Positions 8,905 through 18,646 of a stretch of DNA of 64,000 nt are shown here, in pieces (the stretch's first letter is position 1; each line of letters opens with the position of its first letter). The notes below the pieces were generated by a model, which was not told where the DNA came from, did not search any database, and saw nothing but the letters and a program-made list of their open reading frames with translations. The position numbers and the translations under genes were made by a program. The stretch comes from Chromatiales bacterium (lineage in GTDB: Bacteria > Pseudomonadota > Gammaproteobacteria > Steroidobacterales > Woeseiaceae), in assembly GCA_024679535.1 (NCBI GenBank), contig JAIBDF010000001.1, positions 85,748-149,747 of the forward strand. Reading direction: 5' to 3'.

Positions 8905-10509
8905 ATGAAACAACGGGCCTGTAAACCGCCCGCCCTGGCGCGGGTCGCTGCCCCGACTTCCCCTGTCGTACAGCAGAATCTCCCATTTGTTGAGCAGGCA
9001 GCCGCCGTGAAAACGAAGCAACCTGTTTTACATCGGCAGGTAGCGGATCGATTGTGGTTTTGTGTGTGGTTGCCACAATTGCCACTGGAGGCTAACCGCT
9101 CATCAGAAGCTGCGACAGCGATTGTCGAGGAGCAGCACGGCATTCATCGCATCCTGTTGGCCGATGCCGAGGCGAGTGCTGCTGGTGTAATGCCGGGACA
9201 GGCCGCCAATGCGGCACTCGCATTACTACCGACACTGCAACTCGAAGAACGTAGCCTGCTAAGGGAACAACAGGCGCTCGAAGGGCTTGCCAGCTGGCTG
9301 GAGCGCTTCTCCTCGTTTGTCTCGATTGCCGACCATGATGTACTGGTGCTCGAAATCGCAGGCAGTGTGCGGTTGTTCGGTGGTTTGCAGGAACTCCGAC
9401 AAAAAATGTCGCAGGGTCTACGGGAGCTTGCTCTTACGGCCGCACTCGCCATTGCACCGACGCCACTCGCAGCCACCTGGATGGCGCGTGCCGGCCGTCG
9501 TGTCTGCATACGTGATGACAGGAATCTGGCAGCAGCTCTGCGCAAGCTGCCACTTTCCTGCATGGATTGGCCCGCGGGGTTGTGTGAAACATTGACCGGC
9601 ATGGGCGTTACAACAGTCGGTGATTGCCTGCGTTTACCGCGTGAGGGTTTCACACGGCGCTTTGGCACCGAGTATTTGTTGCAACTGGATCGTGCGCTGG
9701 GACACTTGCCGGACCCGCGTAATTCATGGCGTGCTCCCGAACGATTTTGTGTCGATTACGAAATGACCGAGGAGCAGACAGACCGTGAATTACTGCTCAA
9801 TATCTGCCGTGAGTTGCTGTTGTCACACGAACAGTTTTTGCTGGCGCGACAACTCGGCACACAGCGCATGTGTTTCAGTTTTTTCCATTTCAAAGGCCCT
9901 GCAACGGAACTACGTCTGGGTTGTGCGCGGGCAGAACGTTCCGCCGCGCGCTGGTTCGAGTTACTGGGCATTCGTTTCGAACAGCTGGCATTGCCGGGAC
10001 CTGTTATTGCTGTGCGTTTGCGCAGCGGTATGGCACAACCGCTGCAGGCCGAGTCGGGCACGTTAAGTTTTCATGACAAACCCGGTGTGACGGCGCGGCG
10101 GTTTTCCATTACGCAGCTCGCCGAGCGCCTTATTGCGCGTATCGGCGACCAGTCAGTGCAGGCGGCATCGATGGTGGCAGAACACCGGCCGGACTATGCC
10201 TGGCGTTCGCACAGTCTGCTGGCCGACTGGTCCGGCACAACGCTGGATACACCTGAGCAGTCGGTACAACGCCCGCTCTGGATGTTGCCCGAACCGACTT
10301 TGCTGCCCGCAGATAGTGGCTACCCGGTGCATCAGGGTTGCCGTTTGCGTCTCATCGACGGGCCTGAGCGTCTCGAGACCGGTTGGTGGGATGAAGATGG
10401 TATTTCCCGCGACTACTACATGGCTGCGGGTACAGATGGCAGACGGCTGTGGATATTTCGCAATCGCAATCGCACATCATCCTGGTACCTGCACGGCTAT
10501 TTTGGTTAG
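8905..10509 (+). CDS. imuB: ImuB, catalytically atypical Y-family polymerase homologue
   Basis: LWFCVWLPQLPLEA N-terminus, Y-family fold, YAWRSHSLL...RPLWMLPEP and WWDEDGISRDYYMA C-terminus. Confidence 0.88.
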   Translation: MKQRACKPPALARVAAPTSPVVQQNLPFVEQAAAVKTKQPVLHRQVADRLWFCVWLPQLPLEANRSSEAATAIVEEQHGIHRILLADAEASAAGVMPGQAANAALALLPTLQLEERSLLREQQALEGLASWLERFSSFVSIADHDVLVLEIAGSVRLFGGLQELRQKMSQGLRELALTAALAIAPTPLAATWMARAGRRVCIRDDRNLAAALRKLPLSCMDWPAGLCETLTGMGVTTVGDCLRLPREGFTRRFGTEYLLQLDRALGHLPDPRNSWRAPERFCVDYEMTEEQTDRELLLNICRELLLSHEQFLLARQLGTQRMCFSFFHFKGPATELRLGCARAERSAARWFELLGIRFEQLALPGPVIAVRLRSGMAQPLQAESGTLSFHDKPGVTARRFSITQLAERLIARIGDQSVQAASMVAEHRPDYAWRSHSLLADWSGTTLDTPEQSVQRPLWMLPEPTLLPADSGYPVHQGCRLRLIDGPERLETGWWDEDGISRDYYMAAGTDGRRLWIFRNRNRTSSWYLHGYFG

Positions 10510-10513
10510 CAGC

Positions 10514-13500
10514 ATGGCCGGTCGCTACGCCGAGTTACACGCGCTGAGTAACTTCACCTTTCTGCGCGGCGCTTCCCATCCTGAGGAACTCGTTGAAACG
10601 GCCGCAGAACTTGGTTATGAAGCGCTTGCCATTACCGATGAGTGTTCGATGTCGGGCGTTGTGCGTGCCCATGCAGCCGCAAAGGAATGCGGGCTTAAAA
10701 AATTGATTATCGGTTCCGAGTTGCGCCTGCGCAGCGGACGCAAGCTGGTGGCACTTGCACGCAACAAAGCGGGCTACGCGTCACTGTGCCGCCTGATTAC
10801 CACTGCACGCCGTGCTGCAGAGAAAGGCAGCTATGAACTGGCGCGTCTCGATTTTGAGGAAGGCCTTTCCGGATGTCTTGTACTGTGGGTGCCCGACCGG
10901 CAGTTCACGTTGGACGTTGAAGACCACTGGTTACGGGAGACGTTCCGCGATCGCCTGTGGATTGCCGTCGAATTGCTGGCAGACGGACGACAGCGTGAGC
11001 AAATGCAAAGGTTGCGCGAGGAAGGTCGGCGCCTGAAGTTACCGTTGGTCGCCAGTGGCGATGTGCATATGCATTGCCGGGCTCGGCGCATCGTGCAGGA
11101 TGCCGTGACGGCGATACGTCACGGTACGACCGTCGACAATGCTGGTTTTGCGCTGCATGCGAACGGCGAACGGCATTTGCGCCCTCTTGATGTTCTGCAA
11201 CGTGTCTACCCGGAAGACCTGCTCGAGCAAACGATATGCATCGCCGATAGCATTGACTTTTCACTCGACGAACTGCGTTACGAATACCCGAATGAAATCG
11301 TCCCTGAAGACGAGACGCCGGCGACTTATCTGCGGCACCTGACGGAGGAGGGCATGCGGCATCGCTGGCCCCGGGGCACTCCGCAAAAAGTGATACGACT
11401 CATAGAGCACGAACTCAAGCTGATTGCCGAACTCAGTTATGAACAGTATTTCCTGACGGTGTATGACATCGTCGCGTATGCACGTTCGCAAAATATTCTC
11501 TGCCAGGGACGCGGGTCGGCAGCGAATTCTGCGGTGTGTTTCTGCCTGGGAATAACCGAAGTCGACCCGGCGCGTATGGAGATGCTTGTCGAGCGTTTCA
11601 TCTCGAAAGAGCGTAACGAACCGCCCGACATCGATGTGGATTTCGAGCATGAGCGGCGCGAAGAAGTTATCCAGTATATTTACGCAAAATACGGTCGTGA
11701 GCGTGCAGCGCTTGCCGCGACCGTTATCACCTACCGACCACGAAGCGCGTTGCGCGACATGGGCAAGGTCCTCGGTCTGTGTGATCTGCAGGTTGGTCGG
11801 CTGTCACGTTCGATGCAATGGTGGGATGGCCAGTCCATCGACGATAGCCGCATTCTCGAGGCTGGTCTGTCGCCTGACAGTCCGGTTATCAAGCGTCTGC
11901 TGTATCTCGTACGGGAATTGATCGGCTTTCCCCGGCACCTGTCACAGCATGTTGGCGGTTTTGTCATTTCTGATGCGCCACTGTACGAACTGGTTCCTGT
12001 CGAAAATGCCACGATGCCGGACCGCACCGTCATCCAGTGGGAGAAAAACGACCTCGAAGACCTGGGCTTGTTGAAAGTCGACGTCCTGGGCCTGGGTATG
12101 CTCACAGCGATACGCAGGAGTTTCGACCTGATTCGCAATTTTGACGGTCGTGAGTACACCCTGGCGACGGTGCCGGCCGAAGATCCACAGGTCTACGACA
12201 TGATTTGCGACGGCGATACGATGGGGGTCTTTCAGATCGAGTCGCGTGCACAGATGACGATGCTGCCGCGGCTGCGACCGCGCTGCTATTACGATCTCGT
12301 CATCGAAGTCGCGATTATTCGCCCGGGCCCGATCCAGGGCGACATGGTGCACCCTTACCTGCGCCGGCGTAACGGTGAGGAGGCCGTCGACTATCCGAGC
12401 GAGGAAGTGAAAGGTGTGCTGCAGCGAACGCTGGGTGTGCCGATTTTTCAGGAGCAGGTTATGCAGTTGGCTATCGTCGCTGCGGGCTTTACCCCGGGCG
12501 AAGCTGATCATTTACGCCGTTCGATGGCTGCCTGGAAGCGCCGTGGCGGGCTGGGTCATTTCGAGGATAAGCTGGTCAACGGCATGCGCGAACGCGGCTA
12601 TGACGAGACCTTTGCACGGCAGATTTTCCAGCAGATCCTCGGGTTTGGTGAGTATGGTTTCCCCGAATCACATTCGGCGAGTTTTGCCCTGCTTGTGTAC
12701 GTTTCAGCATGGCTGAAGTGTCATGAGCCTGCTGCATTTACCTGTGCCTTGCTGAACAGCCAGCCGATGGGTTTTTACTCGGCATCACAGCTCGTTCAGG
12801 ACGCACAGCGTCACGGTGTAGTGATACAACCCGTCGATATTAATCACAGTGACTGGGATTGCTCGCTTGAAGCCGATGAGGCAGGAGCAGCAACGTTGCG
12901 CCTTGGATTCAGGATGGTGAAAGGACTGTCGCAGAAAGCCGGACAGCGCATCGTCGCTGAGCGTACCGGTAGCGGCTATACGCACGCGCAGGCGCTGTTT
13001 GAGGGCGCAGACCTGGACCGGCGCGAGCTTGGCGTACTGGCCTCCTCAGGAGCGCTGCGGCCACTCTCCGGGGACCGGCACCGTGCACGCTGGGCCGTTG
13101 CAGGCACCGAAAAGCCGATGCCGCTGTTTCCGAGCATGGCGCGCTACGAACCGGCGCCGTTACTGACGAAGCCCACTGAAGGCCAGAACATTGTCGCGGA
13201 CTATCGCAGTACCGGACTTACGCTCGAGCGCCACCCGATGTGCCTGTTACGGAGACACTTTGATCGTTACTGTTACGCACAGGCGAAGACCTTACCGGTT
13301 CTAGGTGACGGCCACGCGGTCAATGTGGCGGGTCTCGTGATTACCAAGCAGCGTCCGGGCACCGCCAGTGGTGTGATTTTTGTAACGCTCGAAGATGAAA
13401 CGGGACAGATCAACCTGGTGTTGTGGAAGCAAATTGCGGAGCAATATCGTGCTGAGTTGCTAAACGCACGCCTGCTCGGCGTCGCCGGGGAGTTACAGAT

Positions 13501-13594
13501 AGAAGGACAGGTGATTCACGTGATTGCGCGACGCCTGTTCGATCACTCGAACCTGCTGGGGAACTTGAGCGTCCGCTCGCGCGACTTTCGCTAA
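10514..13594 (+). CDS. dnaE2: error-prone DNA polymerase III alpha subunit DnaE2
   Basis: YAELHALSNFTFLRGASHPEELVETAAELGYEALAITDE; GRGSAANSAVCFCLGITEVDP; PPDIDVDFEHERREEVIQYIY. True ATG is at 10514; the supplied ORF extends too far 5'. Confidence 0.93.
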   Translation: MAGRYAELHALSNFTFLRGASHPEELVETAAELGYEALAITDECSMSGVVRAHAAAKECGLKKLIIGSELRLRSGRKLVALARNKAGYASLCRLITTARRAAEKGSYELARLDFEEGLSGCLVLWVPDRQFTLDVEDHWLRETFRDRLWIAVELLADGRQREQMQRLREEGRRLKLPLVASGDVHMHCRARRIVQDAVTAIRHGTTVDNAGFALHANGERHLRPLDVLQRVYPEDLLEQTICIADSIDFSLDELRYEYPNEIVPEDETPATYLRHLTEEGMRHRWPRGTPQKVIRLIEHELKLIAELSYEQYFLTVYDIVAYARSQNILCQGRGSAANSAVCFCLGITEVDPARMEMLVERFISKERNEPPDIDVDFEHERREEVIQYIYAKYGRERAALAATVITYRPRSALRDMGKVLGLCDLQVGRLSRSMQWWDGQSIDDSRILEAGLSPDSPVIKRLLYLVRELIGFPRHLSQHVGGFVISDAPLYELVPVENATMPDRTVIQWEKNDLEDLGLLKVDVLGLGMLTAIRRSFDLIRNFDGREYTLATVPAEDPQVYDMICDGDTMGVFQIESRAQMTMLPRLRPRCYYDLVIEVAIIRPGPIQGDMVHPYLRRRNGEEAVDYPSEEVKGVLQRTLGVPIFQEQVMQLAIVAAGFTPGEADHLRRSMAAWKRRGGLGHFEDKLVNGMRERGYDETFARQIFQQILGFGEYGFPESHSASFALLVYVSAWLKCHEPAAFTCALLNSQPMGFYSASQLVQDAQRHGVVIQPVDINHSDWDCSLEADEAGAATLRLGFRMVKGLSQKAGQRIVAERTGSGYTHAQALFEGADLDRRELGVLASSGALRPLSGDRHRARWAVAGTEKPMPLFPSMARYEPAPLLTKPTEGQNIVADYRSTGLTLERHPMCLLRRHFDRYCYAQAKTLPVLGDGHAVNVAGLVITKQRPGTASGVIFVTLEDETGQINLVLWKQIAEQYRAELLNARLLGVAGELQIEGQVIHVIARRLFDHSNLLGNLSVRSRDFR

Positions 13595-13601
13595 TACGAA
13601 A

Positions 13602-13901
13602 TCAGAGATCGTCGTCGAGACTGAAATCGAAGGTACTGTCGAGATCCGCATCACGTTGTTCGCGAAGCTCGTCGAGGCGTCTACGAACCTCTTGCTTGTG
13701 TGCAACCTCGTTCGGATCGGTGGATTCAAGCTTGGCGACGAGTTCCTCCACATTCAGCTCAACGGAGATATCAGCCATCGTATCGCCGCCGATATCCGGT
13801 ATGCCATCGTTATCCGACGAGGAGGACTCTACATCCAACGATTCATCATCGAGCGTCTCGTCGACATCATTGTCTTCTTTGTCGCCGTTATTTTCGATCA
13901 T
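13602..13901 (-). CDS. small acidic hypothetical protein with RRRLDELREQRDADLD C-terminus
   Basis: Open frame, Asp/Glu-rich, compact position between dnaE2 and gspF. Confidence 0.55.
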   Translation of the reverse strand: MIENNGDKEDNDVDETLDDESLDVESSSSDNDGIPDIGGDTMADISVELNVEELVAKLESTDPNEVAHKQEVRRRLDELREQRDADLDSTFDFSLDDDL

Positions 13902-13938
13902 TGCAACAACCTCATCACAGACAGGCCGGCTGAAATAG

Positions 13939-15153
13939 CTAAAGGATCAGATTGTTAATTTCGAAGATTGGAAGCAAAATTGCAAGCACTATTACCATGA
14001 CAATCGCGCCCATGGCGACGATGAGGAGTGGCTGCAGGATGCCGAGCAGGGCGGCGATTAACCCATCGACCTCTCGTTCCTGCCCACTCGCGGAACGCGA
14101 CAGCATTTCTTCAAGCCGACCGCCCGCCTCGCCACTGGAAACCAGGTGAATCATCATGGGCGGAAACAGCTTGCTCGCGGCGAGTGATTTGCTGATGCCT
14201 GCGCCTTCACGAACGCGCAGAGTGGCCTCGGTCACGGCGTCGCGCATCGGCAAGTTTTCGATAACCTCAGCCGAAATTTTCAACGCCTCGAGAATCGGCA
14301 CGCCACTGCCTGCAAGAATGCTCAGCGTGCGTGTGAACCGCGCTGTGTTCACGCCGCGTGTCAACCGCCCGATGATTGGCAGACGTAACAGCAGGCTATG
14401 GTATTTCCGCCGCGGGCCTTCTTTTTGCAGGATCCACCAGCCCAGCCAGCCAATCCCAGCTGCGCCGGCGATTACCAGCGGCCAGTAACCAACCAGAAAA
14501 TCGCTTGTGGCAATAAGCCCGGTTGTCAGGGCAGGTAGTTCGGCTGCTGTGTTTTCAAAAACACCGACAATTTTCGGCACAACGGTCGCAAGCATGAAAC
14601 TGATGATGCCGACGGCCATGACGATCAACGCCATCGGGTAGACGAGGGCATTGGTAATACGCTGTCGCAATTCCTGGCGTGCTTCGGTGTAATCGGCCAG
14701 TCGTTCAAGCACGACATCGAGGTGTCCGGACTGTTCGCCGGCAGCGACGGTTGCCCGGTAGAGTTCCGGAAATGCCTGGGGAAACTCGGTGAAGCCATCG
14801 GCGAGTGAATGGCCTTCCATGACTTTGGCGCGCACGCCCAGCAGGATGCTTTTGCTGCGCGGCTGATCATTCTGTTGTGCGACGGCGAGCAGTGCTTCCT
14901 CAAGCGGCAGGCCTGACTGAGACAGGGAGGCGAGCTGTCGTGTTATCAGCGCGAGTTCGGCCGATGACAGACCTTTGCGGAACGAAAAACTACTCTGCCG
15001 ATTGGCCTCTTTCTTCGCTACTTCGGTAACGCTGACAGGAAACAGCTTGCGATCGCGCAATATCTGGCGAACGTGCTTGGGCGTGTCGCCTTCAAGCAGA
15101 CCTTTGGCCTGCTTGCCGGACTGATCCATCGCGACATATTCAAAGGCGCCCAT
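13939..15153 (-). CDS. gspF: type II secretion inner-membrane protein GspF
   Basis: MGAFEYVAMDQSGKQAKGLLEGDTPKHVRQILRDR; repeated GspF domains; C-terminal TM segment. Confidence 0.93.
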   Translation of the reverse strand: MGAFEYVAMDQSGKQAKGLLEGDTPKHVRQILRDRKLFPVSVTEVAKKEANRQSSFSFRKGLSSAELALITRQLASLSQSGLPLEEALLAVAQQNDQPRSKSILLGVRAKVMEGHSLADGFTEFPQAFPELYRATVAAGEQSGHLDVVLERLADYTEARQELRQRITNALVYPMALIVMAVGIISFMLATVVPKIVGVFENTAAELPALTTGLIATSDFLVGYWPLVIAGAAGIGWLGWWILQKEGPRRKYHSLLLRLPIIGRLTRGVNTARFTRTLSILAGSGVPILEALKISAEVIENLPMRDAVTEATLRVREGAGISKSLAASKLFPPMMIHLVSSGEAGGRLEEMLSRSASGQEREVDGLIAALLGILQPLLIVAMGAIVMVIVLAILLPIFEINNLIL

Positions 15154-15161
15154 GGTCTGTG

Positions 15162-16676
15162 CTAATCCTCGCGAGTAACGCGCAGAACTTCTTCGACCGT
15201 TGTGCGGCCGGCCAGAACCTGACGACGACCATCAGCTCGAATGCTCGGGCTCGTCTTGCGTGCATGCCGGTCAAGTTCCTGTTCGCTGACACCTCCATGG
15301 ATCATTTCCCGCATTTCATCGTCGACCGTTATGAGTTCGTAAATACCGGCGCGTCCCAGGAACCCTCCGCTGGGTACGTCGCCAGCGTGGTAGAGCGTCG
15401 GTGGAACATCTGGATCCAGACCGAGCAGGTTGCACTCGTATTCGCGAGCCGTGTAAGGGACCTTGGACTCATCTTCGAGGACGCGCACCAGGCGCTGTGC
15501 CAGCACGCCAAGCAAACTGGATGCCAGCAGGAAGGGCTCTACTCCCATGTCGCGCAGGCGCGTGACGGCGCCGGCGGCTGTATTAGTGTGCAAAGTAGAG
15601 AGGACGAGGTGACCGGTAAGGCTGGCTTGAACCGCAATCTCGGCCGTCTCAAGATCACGTATCTCGCCGACCATCACAACGTCCGGATCCTGGCGGAGGA
15701 TAGCGCGGAGACCACGCGCAAATGTCATTTCAACCTTGGTATTGACCTGTGTCTGTCCAATGCCATCAATAAAATATTCGATCGGGTCCTCAACGGTCAT
15801 GATGTTGCGGCTGTTGTCGTTGATGCGCTCGAGCGCAGCATACAACGTCGTCGTTTTACCCGAACCGGTCGGGCCGGTAACAAGGATGATGCCGTGCGGT
15901 TTATGAATGAGGTCGTCGACCTTTTTTTCCGTTGCCAAATCCATGCCGAGCGACATCAGGTCAAGTCGACCCGCCTGCTTGTCGAGCAGGCGCAGCACCA
16001 CGCGTTCGCCATGCCCGGATGGCATCGTCGAGACGCGTACGTCGACCGCGCGCCCGGCAATACGCAGGGAGATACGGCCGTCCTGTGGCAGCCGTTTCTC
16101 GGCAATATCCAGCTTGGACATAACTTTGATGCGCGACACAACCAGCGGCGCAAGACCGCGCCTGGTTTTCAGTACCTCGCGTAAAACGCCATCGACTCGA
16201 AATCTCACGCCAAGCCGATTCTCATACGGCTCGATGTGCACGTCGGACGCGTTTTCCTTGATGGCCTGGGTAAGCACCGCATTGATGAAGCGAATAATCG
16301 GCGCATCGTCGTCGCTGTCCAGCAGGTCGGATGGTTCCTGCAATTCCTGCGCGACCTGGGTCAGGTCAAAGTCCTCATCGAGGCCATCCACCATCTGCGA
16401 CGCCTGACCCGAGTCCTGCTCGTAGGATTCCTGCAGCAGGGTGTCGAACACCTCGGATGACACGCGCGACATCTTGAGCGGCACGCCGATAAAACGCCGG
16501 GCTTCGGCAAGGCTCAGCGGCGATGCGCCACTGCGATATACCGCTTTGCCCTCGGTCGATGTGAGCTCCTGGACTAACACGCCATGCCGCTTGGCAAACG
16601 TGAAAGGCAGGTTATGCCGTGGTTCCGTTGATTCGGGTACCTCGGTCTCCAGAACGATATCGGTTTCAGCTTCCAT
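15162..16676 (-). CDS. gspE: type II secretion ATPase GspE
   Basis: Walker A GPTGSGKTTTLYAAL, Asp/His boxes, LRQDPDVVMVGEIRDLETAEIAVQASLTGHLVLSTLHTN. Confidence 0.93.
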   Translation of the reverse strand: MEAETDIVLETEVPESTEPRHNLPFTFAKRHGVLVQELTSTEGKAVYRSGASPLSLAEARRFIGVPLKMSRVSSEVFDTLLQESYEQDSGQASQMVDGLDEDFDLTQVAQELQEPSDLLDSDDDAPIIRFINAVLTQAIKENASDVHIEPYENRLGVRFRVDGVLREVLKTRRGLAPLVVSRIKVMSKLDIAEKRLPQDGRISLRIAGRAVDVRVSTMPSGHGERVVLRLLDKQAGRLDLMSLGMDLATEKKVDDLIHKPHGIILVTGPTGSGKTTTLYAALERINDNSRNIMTVEDPIEYFIDGIGQTQVNTKVEMTFARGLRAILRQDPDVVMVGEIRDLETAEIAVQASLTGHLVLSTLHTNTAAGAVTRLRDMGVEPFLLASSLLGVLAQRLVRVLEDESKVPYTAREYECNLLGLDPDVPPTLYHAGDVPSGGFLGRAGIYELITVDDEMREMIHGGVSEQELDRHARKTSPSIRADGRRQVLAGRTTVEEVLRVTRED

Positions 16677-16681
16677 GACGC

Positions 16682-18646
16682 TTACTGCTGGTCTTCCTCT
16701 GGCGTTTTGGGTTTTGTGTACTGCTCGATGGGCGGCAACATCGGACGCACCTGCCCCGGCATCATCTGCACATCTGTCCCTTCGCGGCCCTGTTGGACGT
16801 CACGGATATAGTTGTATTTCTGGTTCGTCTCGAATGACGTCTGGGTCGCATCGCGCAAGATGGTCGGGCGAATGAATATCATCAGGTTGGTCTTCAGCTT
16901 CTCGGTCCTACGTGAACGAAACAGGACGCCAAGCAGCGGGATGTCTCCGAGGATAGGTACCCGCTGGTCACTCTCGCGTAGAACGTCCTCGAGTAGTCCG
17001 CCAAGCACGAGAATTTCACCGTCGTCTACGATTACCGTCGTATCGATAGTGCGTTTGTTGACGATCAGGTCCACGGCACCCTGAGCCGACTGCGCGATGC
17101 TCGAAATTTCCTGAGAAACGTCGAGGACCATCGAGTCGCCTTCGTTAATTTGTGGCGTGATGGCGAGTTTGACGCCGACTGTTTCACGATTAATCGTCTG
17201 AAACGGATTAATGGCGCCGGCCCCTCCCGTGTTGCTGAACGAACCACTGACAAAAGGAACGTCCTGGCCGACGTTGAGTGTTGCTTCCTCGTTGTCGGTT
17301 GTGACGATCGACGGCGTCGAAATCAGGTTCGTATCGGCAGCGCCTTCGACGGCGCTAAGAATTGCGGCAAAGCTGACACCGTCATCAGTGATGCGGCCCA
17401 CACCAATAGTGCCGCCGTCGCCAATCAGTCCGGATGGGTCGGTCACACCGCCACCGCTCGCACTGCCTAGCTGCACGATTCCGGCAAGAAAGTCCGGGAA
17501 GTTTGTGACGGCGATTGGCGAGTTGGATCCACTGCCTTCTACCGCCACAGACACGCCCAGCTCCTTGGACTTGTCAATGATGACTTCGACAATAATGGCT
17601 TCAACGAGTACCTGGGCGCGCCGAATGTCGAGTTTGTCGATGATTTGCATGGTCGAGCGCATTATTTTGGGCGGCGCATTGATAACCAGTGCGTTGGTTT
17701 GTGTATCTGCCCACACACTCATTTCGTCTGCCCCGGCAGACGCCGCGGCCTGGCCTGCGGGAGATTGGGCCTGATTGGTGAAATTTTGCTGCAGCTTGGT
17801 CGCCATTTCCTCGGCGTCCGCGTAGCGCAGGTACCGGACCTGTGTCTCGCCGCCATCTTCGAGCGGTGTATCAAGATGCGCGATCAGCGTTCTGAGGCGC
17901 AGTCGCTCGTTCATGTCGCCGCCAATGAGCACGCTGTTGGTACGGGCATCGGCGACAAGACTGGTCGAAATTGATGCTCCGTCTCCACGCGGCGCGGAGG
18001 TCAGTGCGGTCATGATGCGCACAATTTCACCGGCGGATGCATGTTGCAGCGAGACGACTTCAATGTCCTCATCGCTGGCCTGGTCGATACGGCGAATGAT
18101 GCTGACAACACGTGCGACATTGGCGGCCCTGTCCGAAATCACCAGCATGTTCGAGCCGGCATGGGCGACCAGATGGCCATATTGCGGCAACAAAGGCCGC
18201 AGCAATGACACGAGTTGCGTGGCGCCGACATTGCGCAGCTGCACAACCTGCGTAGTGAGATCGTCAGGACCGTACGCACCTCCCGGGCCAATCGAAGTGG
18301 GCAACTGGCGTGCCGTTGCGTCGGGAACGACCTTGACGAGGTTGTCACTTTCAATAGCGACGTAGCCATGGACCTGGAGAATTGACAGAAACGCCTCATA
18401 CATCGCATCGGGGCCCAGTGGCGTAGGCGACAGCAATGTGACCTTGCCCGTGACCCTGGGATCCAGGATGACGTTTTTACCGGTGACGGCGGACACGGCT
18501 TCGACGACCTGCCGGATGTCGGCGTCTTTCCAGTTGACCGTGGCCGCAGGCTGCTGCGCCCAGGCCAGTGCCGCCAGGGACAGCAGACTTGATGCAGCTA
18601 GAAGCCGTAGAGTTCGGGAGAGTGTGCTTACAGATTTTTTCGTCAT
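16682..18646 (-). CDS. gspD: type II secretion secretin GspD
   Basis: N0/N1 domains; secretin core VPFVSGSFSNTGG...VPILGDIPLLGVLFRSRRTEKLKTNLMIFIRPTI. Confidence 0.93.
   Translation of the reverse strand: MTKKSVSTLSRTLRLLAASSLLSLAALAWAQQPAATVNWKDADIRQVVEAVSAVTGKNVILDPRVTGKVTLLSPTPLGPDAMYEAFLSILQVHGYVAIESDNLVKVVPDATARQLPTSIGPGGAYGPDDLTTQVVQLRNVGATQLVSLLRPLLPQYGHLVAHAGSNMLVISDRAANVARVVSIIRRIDQASDEDIEVVSLQHASAGEIVRIMTALTSAPRGDGASISTSLVADARTNSVLIGGDMNERLRLRTLIAHLDTPLEDGGETQVRYLRYADAEEMATKLQQNFTNQAQSPAGQAAASAGADEMSVWADTQTNALVINAPPKIMRSTMQIIDKLDIRRAQVLVEAIIVEVIIDKSKELGVSVAVEGSGSNSPIAVTNFPDFLAGIVQLGSASGGGVTDPSGLIGDGGTIGVGRITDDGVSFAAILSAVEGAADTNLISTPSIVTTDNEEATLNVGQDVPFVSGSFSNTGGAGAINPFQTINRETVGVKLAITPQINEGDSMVLDVSQEISSIAQSAQGAVDLIVNKRTIDTTVIVDDGEILVLGGLLEDVLRESDQRVPILGDIPLLGVLFRSRRTEKLKTNLMIFIRPTILRDATQTSFETNQKYNYIRDVQQGREGTDVQMMPGQVRPMLPPIEQYTKPKTPEEDQQ

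Noticed and set aside
10133-10513. 5' extension of the dnaE2 ORF
   Set aside because: Overlaps imuB in another frame; the PHP-domain start MAGRYAELHALSNFTFLRG lies at 10514.
15159-16184. 341-aa plus-strand ORF opposite gspE
   Set aside because: Mirror of a strongly conserved gspE coding region; no domain signal.
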